Assembly (NCBI RefSeq): GCF_000378965.1
Contig: NZ_KB900536.1
Coordinates: forward strand, 569,583 to 633,582
Source: Thioalkalivibrio thiocyanodenitrificans ARhD 1
GTDB lineage: Bacteria; Pseudomonadota; Gammaproteobacteria; Ectothiorhodospirales; Ectothiorhodospiraceae
Direction: 5' to 3'
Length of the DNA stretch: 64,000 bases
Under the pieces are notes generated by a model. It did not search any database. It had not been told where the DNA came from and worked only from the letters and a program-made list of their open reading frames with translations. The position numbers and the translations under genes are program-made. Shown in pieces: positions 60,333 through 64,000 of this stretch (its first letter is position 1; each line of letters begins with the position of its first letter).

Positions 60333-61643
60333 TCAGGCGTCAGTGTTTCGGGTAATGGCCCGGGCGCATTGTACGCCATTCATGACCGCGCCTTCGAGCG
60401 TGGCGGGCAGATCGTTGCGCACATGATCGCCCGCAAGCAGGAGTCCCGGCACGGGAGTGTGCATGGCGGGGCGGTGTTTCTCACAGCCGGCGGCGGCACG
60501 GAAGGTGGCACGTTTCTCACGCACGACCCAGTGATCCCCGGGTGGCGGCCAGTCAGGATAGAGCAGGCCCAGTTCCGCGGTGACCTGCCGGGCCAGCGCA
60601 TCGTTGTCCAGTTCTATGTGGGGGCCGGGGCCGGAGATCACCACCGCCATGATGCCCGGATGCCCCGAGTGCCGGCGATCGAAGATCCACTGGGTGGTCA
60701 GGTCCAGCACGCCCACCATGGGCACGGGCAGATGCACCTCCGGCGGGTACTGCAGATAGACCGTGCAAATGGGTTCCTGCCCCAGGTGTTCGAGTCCGCG
60801 CACCACTGGGCGCATGCCCGCCAGCGGCGTGCACAGCGCCGCACTCACGGCAGGCGGCGTCGCCAGCACGACATGACGGGCGTCCATGGTGAGATCGCGC
60901 GTCCGGACACGCAGGACGCCGTCCATCGGTTCGAGCCCGGTGACGCGCCGCCCGGTCAGCAGGCGTCCGCCGCGGGCTTCCAGATAGCGCCGCGCCGGCT
61001 CGGCCAGCACCCGGTCCATATCCACCCGGGGAATCAGCAGGTCCGAATTGCGCCGGTGGCCGGTGAATGCCTGGCCGAGTACCCGGCAGAAGAGCTGCGC
61101 AGAGGCCTCCTCCACGGGGGTATTGAGGGCCGCGAGGCACAGGGGGCGCCACAGGCCGCGCACGAGATGCTCCGGCTGACGGCAGCGTTGCAGCAGGGCG
61201 CCGACGGTGATGTCGTCGTCTTCGCTCCGGCGAAGCATGCGTCGGATGCCGGGTAGGGCACCCAGGGTTTCCAGCACGCCGGCACCCCGTGCCGTGAGCA
61301 GTCCCGCCAACAGGTGTACGGGTGCCGGCAGATACAGGGTCGACAGTGACAGGCCGCGCCGCTCGGGGGCACGCATGGTCAGGTCCAGGGGCAGGCGCAG
61401 CAGTACATCCGCCTCGGCCACCTCCAGTGTCCGCAGCAGCGAAAGCACATGCTCGTAGGCGCCCAGCAGGATGTGCTGCCCGTTGTCCAGCGTGCGTTCG
61501 CCCAGGGTCACGCTGCGCGCCCGCCCGCCGGCCTGGGGTGCGGACTCCAGCACGGTCACTTCCCGGCCCGACGCGGCGAGTTCCACCGCCGCCGCCAGCC
61601 CTGACCAGCCGGCGCCGATAACCACCGTGTCGACGGATCTCAT
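60333..61643 (-). CDS. hpnE: Hydroxysqualene dehydroxylase HpnE
   Basis: 436 aa. FAD-dependent amine-oxidase fold: VVIGAGWSGLAAAVELA (dinucleotide binding), GGRARSVTLGERTLDNGQHILLGAY, and the C-terminal PGLLLAGDHVRNDLPATLEGAVMNG. It reduces hydroxysqualene to squalene in the HpnCDE route. The start overlaps the hpnD stop (ATGA at 61640-61643). Third gene of hpnC-hpnD-hpnE. Confidence 0.94.
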   Translation of the reverse strand: MRSVDTVVIGAGWSGLAAAVELAASGREVTVLESAPQAGGRARSVTLGERTLDNGQHILLGAYEHVLSLLRTLEVAEADVLLRLPLDLTMRAPERRGLSLSTLYLPAPVHLLAGLLTARGAGVLETLGALPGIRRMLRRSEDDDITVGALLQRCRQPEHLVRGLWRPLCLAALNTPVEEASAQLFCRVLGQAFTGHRRNSDLLIPRVDMDRVLAEPARRYLEARGGRLLTGRRVTGLEPMDGVLRVRTRDLTMDARHVVLATPPAVSAALCTPLAGMRPVVRGLEHLGQEPICTVYLQYPPEVHLPVPMVGVLDLTTQWIFDRRHSGHPGIMAVVISGPGPHIELDNDALARQVTAELGLLYPDWPPPGDHWVVREKRATFRAAAGCEKHRPAMHTPVPGLLLAGDHVRNDLPATLEGAVMNGVQCARAITRNTDA

Positions 61644-62503
61644 GGATGCTCGAGGCGGCGGTGGCGCCGCTTCTCGTGCCGGGCCGTGCGCCAGGCGATC
61701 CAGAGTTTGCGGATGGGCGTGAGCCGGATGCGCCGTTCCAGCACCCGGTAGCCGTCCGCCTCGATCTCGTCCAGCAGCGTCCGGTAGATGGCGGCCATGA
61801 TGATGCCGCTTCTCTGGGCATGGCGGTCGACCTCAGGGAGCCGTTGGAACGCGCGGTCGTAGTATTCGTGCGCACGCCGTGCCTGAAAGTCGAACAGGGA
61901 CTTCAGCCGGTCGGAGGCCTGGGGGAGCGTGAGTTCCCCTGGTTCCACGCCGAAGCGGTTCAGTTCCTCCATGGGGATATAGACCCGCCCGCGCATGGCG
62001 TCCTCGCGCACGTCGCGCAGGATGTTGGTGAGTTGCAGGGCCATGCCCAGATCGTGGGCGTAGCGGGTCGTCCGGCGATCCTCGTAGCCGAAGATCTCCG
62101 CGGCCATCAGCCCGACCACCGAGGCGACCCGGTAGCAGTACAACGAGAGTTCCGTAAACGTGGGGTATGCGTCGTAGTCCAGATCCATCTGCATGCCATC
62201 GATGATCTCCCGGAAGTATTCCTGGGGGAGATTGTAGCGCTCGATGGCCGGAAGCAGCGCCCGGCCCACCGGGTGGGTCGGGGCGCCAGCGAACAGACGG
62301 TTGATCTCCTCGCGCCACCAGTCCAGTTTCCTGCGCGCCACGTCGGGTTCGCGCATCTCGTCCACCACGTCGTCCACCTCCCGGCAGAAGGCGTACAGGG
62401 CGGTGATGGCCTGCCGTTGTTCCCCGGGCAGGAACAGGAAGCTGTAATAGAAGCTGGAACCGCTGCGCGCGGCCTTCTCCTGGCAGTACTGTTCCGGGGT
62501 CAC
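61640..62503 (-). CDS. hpnD: Presqualene diphosphate synthase HpnD
   Basis: 287 aa from the GTG at 62503, overlapping the hpnC stop (GTGA). Squalene/phytoene-synthase fold with the first Asp-rich motif in CREVDDVVDEMRE and the second in LTNILRDVREDAMRGRVYIP. It condenses two farnesyl-PP to presqualene-PP. The longer frame upstream of the GTG runs out of frame into hpnC and is not real. Confidence 0.95.
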   Translation of the reverse strand: MTPEQYCQEKAARSGSSFYYSFLFLPGEQRQAITALYAFCREVDDVVDEMREPDVARRKLDWWREEINRLFAGAPTHPVGRALLPAIERYNLPQEYFREIIDGMQMDLDYDAYPTFTELSLYCYRVASVVGLMAAEIFGYEDRRTTRYAHDLGMALQLTNILRDVREDAMRGRVYIPMEELNRFGVEPGELTLPQASDRLKSLFDFQARRAHEYYDRAFQRLPEVDRHAQRSGIIMAAIYRTLLDEIEADGYRVLERRIRLTPIRKLWIAWRTARHEKRRHRRLEHP

Positions 62504-63399
62504 GGCGGTGTCTCGCTGGCCATGGCGGCTGTTCCTGCGGGAAACAGGGCGCCCCTGAGGATGGCGGCGTAATCGCGCAGACGCAACCGGGGCCGCGAGA
62601 ACACGTCCGCCTGCTGACATTTCAGGCGCCACAATACCCGCGCCCCGGCAACGGTGATCAGGCGGATCTCCAGCCCGAAACGTCCTCCCAGCGCCGAGCC
62701 CAGGGGCGCACCCGAGCGCAGCAGCCGGTCCGCCCGCGCGTACTGGAAGCGCATCAGCGCCTGCATGGGCGGATCGCTGATACCCTGTTGGATATGGGCC
62801 TCGGTGACACCGAAACGGGCCATCTCGTCCATGGGCAGGTAGATGCGTCCCATCTCGTGGAAATCCTGTGAGAGATCCTGGTAGAAATTGATCAACTGCA
62901 GGGCCGAGCAGATGGCATCTGACCACGCCAGCGAGCGCGCATCCGTATGACCGGCCACGTGGAGCAGCAACCGACCCACAGGGTTTGCCGAGCGACGGCA
63001 GTATTGCATCACGTCGCCGAAGTCCTGATAACGTGTCCGGGTTACATCCTGGCGAAACGCGTCCAGCAGGTCCAGAAACAGGGACACTGGCAGCCGGTGG
63101 ACCCGGATGGCATGGGCCAGTGCCACAAAGCCCGCGTCATCGCCGGGATCGCCGTCAGCGGCCGCATGCAGGCGGCGTTCAAGGGCATCCAGTTCGTTCA
63201 GGCGCTGCCCGGCGGCCAAGCGGCCCTCGTCGGCCAGATCATCGGCCCGGCGGGCGAACACGTAGATGGCTGCCACCGGGCCGCGCATGTGTGCCGGCAG
63301 AAGGCGGGATGCGACGGGGAAGTTCTCATAGTGGGCCCGGGCCTGGCGTGTACACTGGGCATAGGCCCGGCGGGTCTCCGGGTCAGGCCGGGTGGACAT
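62500..63399 (-). CDS. hpnC: Hydroxysqualene synthase HpnC
   Basis: 299 aa from the ATG at 63399 (an in-frame GTG at 63405 is an alternative). Same prenyltransferase fold as HpnD: AIYVFARRADDLADEG (first Asp motif) and LINFYQDLSQDFHEMGRIYLP (second). It converts presqualene-PP to hydroxysqualene. hpnC-hpnD-hpnE overlap by 4 bp each, a tight operon for squalene and thus hopanoid supply; the squalene-hopene cyclase is not in this window. Confidence 0.95.
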   Translation of the reverse strand: MSTRPDPETRRAYAQCTRQARAHYENFPVASRLLPAHMRGPVAAIYVFARRADDLADEGRLAAGQRLNELDALERRLHAAADGDPGDDAGFVALAHAIRVHRLPVSLFLDLLDAFRQDVTRTRYQDFGDVMQYCRRSANPVGRLLLHVAGHTDARSLAWSDAICSALQLINFYQDLSQDFHEMGRIYLPMDEMARFGVTEAHIQQGISDPPMQALMRFQYARADRLLRSGAPLGSALGGRFGLEIRLITVAGARVLWRLKCQQADVFSRPRLRLRDYAAILRGALFPAGTAAMASETPP

Positions 63400-63538
63400 G
63401 CGCACGCGGCTGCCCGCACCGGGGCGTGGAAGGAGGTGAACGATGAGACCGGGTTTGATCCGACATGGGTGGCGAGTCTATCACACGGATTCCACGGAGC
63501 CGGGGGCCACGGACCCCGGCTCCGCAGGGAGGTGACGC

Positions 63539-64000
63539 ATGGATGAACTGGAACTCTACCGCGACACGCTGATCTATCTGGTCCTGCTGCTGGTGGTCTT
63601 CCTGGCCACCGTGGTGCCCGCACTGATCTCCCTGCGGCGCATGCGTGCCCGCGGTCGGCAGATGCGCAAGGCGGGGGGACGCCATGGCTTCGAACCCTGG
63701 TCCGGCAAGGAGGCGGTGCTGATGCGCGAACTGGAACGCCTGGGGGTGGTGGAATCCTCGGGCACGGCGGGCATCTTTCATCCCCTCTACCGGGAGGAGA
63801 TGCGCCACCGTTCGTGGCTGTTCGACCTGTTGACGGGGCAGTCCGGGTGGCGGCGTTATCTGCTGCGTGACCGGGCGGCCGGCTCCACCCGGACCGTGGT
63901 GCTCATCCAGAGCGAGACGATGGATTGTCCCTACCTGATGGTCGAGCCGGAGAATCCCCGCACCCGGGCCCTGGGGCGCCTGGCCGACAGCATCGAGACC
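63539..64000 (+). CDS. Membrane-anchored protein of unknown function (partial, 3' end outside window)
   Basis: The first 154 codons from the ATG at 63539 (GGGAGG 6 bp upstream). One N-terminal helix (DTLIYLVLLLVVFLATVVPALISL), then a basic stretch (RRMRARGRQMRKAGGRHG) and a soluble part with YREEMRHRSWLFDLLTGQSGWRRYLLRD and VVLIQSETMDCPYLMVEPENPRTR. The beta-rich pattern is like that of hypothetical proteins of one-helix type; I do not recognise a family. Divergent from hpnC. Confidence 0.75.
   Translation, partial: MDELELYRDTLIYLVLLLVVFLATVVPALISLRRMRARGRQMRKAGGRHGFEPWSGKEAVLMRELERLGVVESSGTAGIFHPLYREEMRHRSWLFDLLTGQSGWRRYLLRDRAAGSTRTVVLIQSETMDCPYLMVEPENPRTRALGRLADSIET

Noticed and set aside
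62504-62926. N-terminal extension of HpnD
   Set aside because: It runs through the hpnC coding region out of frame; the GTG at 62503 overlapping the hpnC stop gives the usual HpnD start.

Overview
The window is a high-GC chromosomal segment. It most likely comes from an autotrophic, probably sulfur-oxidising gammaproteobacterium of the Chromatiales/Ectothiorhodospiraceae type. This placement is inferred from gene content: red-type (form IC) RuBisCO with CbbX and CbbR, periplasmic DsrE-family proteins, a class III PHA synthase (PhaC+PhaE) whose catalytic residues align with the Allochromatium enzyme, the hopanoid/squalene genes hpnCDE, and gammaproteobacterial housekeeping genes (zapE, sohB, sirB). 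No rRNA is present to confirm it.

Layout. 0-1.2 kb: start of a molybdate module (modE, partial modA) with a perfect ModE operator. 1.5-9.4 kb: a PBP4-type DacB, a cobalamin-type ABC importer (btuF-btuC-btuD), gltX with tRNA-Ala(GGC) and tRNA-Glu(TTC), a PduO-type cobalamin adenosyltransferase and a VKOR-thioredoxin fusion. 9.5-11.1 kb: an AIR-synthase/HypE-like protein and a PEBP-family protein. 11.2-17.6 kb: an unusual cluster made of an NTP/NDP-exchange-type carrier, two exported beta-lactamase-fold hydrolases and an apparently exported dikinase-like protein with glucan-water-dikinase domain order. 17.8-22.7 kb: zapE, then a PhnD-like binding protein in an operon with a histidine kinase and an NtrC-type regulator. 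22.9-28.6 kb: two periplasmic DsrE-like proteins and the cbbR / cbbL-cbbS-cbbX carbon-fixation locus.

28.7-36 kb looks rearranged. A broken DsrE mosaic and a broken copy of an MFS gene end flank a patatin and two ATP-grasp genes. Next come a CarH/LitR-like B12 photoreceptor-type regulator and a divergent DUF4397 lipoprotein. 36.1-42.9 kb: an MFS transporter and a co-directional set in which two periplasmic binding proteins sit directly behind a SiaABCD-like signalling module (phosphatase, STAS protein, HATPase-like protein, diguanylate cyclase). 43-52 kb: sirB, sohB, an ABC/LolA-like/outer-membrane-barrel export operon, and lemA with an M48 protease. 52-59 kb: the complete PHB pathway (phaC, phaE, phaA, phaB, phaR, phasin, second phaB) with the same 15-bp PhaR-box candidate in two promoters. 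59-64 kb: a DUF2007 protein, a YciK-like reductase lacking its catalytic Tyr, hpnE-hpnD-hpnC, and the start of an unknown membrane protein.

Connections. Fixed carbon from RuBisCO can flow to acetyl-CoA and PHB storage. Cobalamin uptake plus adenosylation would supply the AdoCbl needed by the CarH-like regulator. Several families of short palindromic repeats (CACAGAGG-type, GTAG-headed REP-like, CCCTCTCCC-type) occupy the intergenic gaps. Starts were moved inward from the longest ORF wherever a signal peptide, ribosome-binding site or family alignment supported it.
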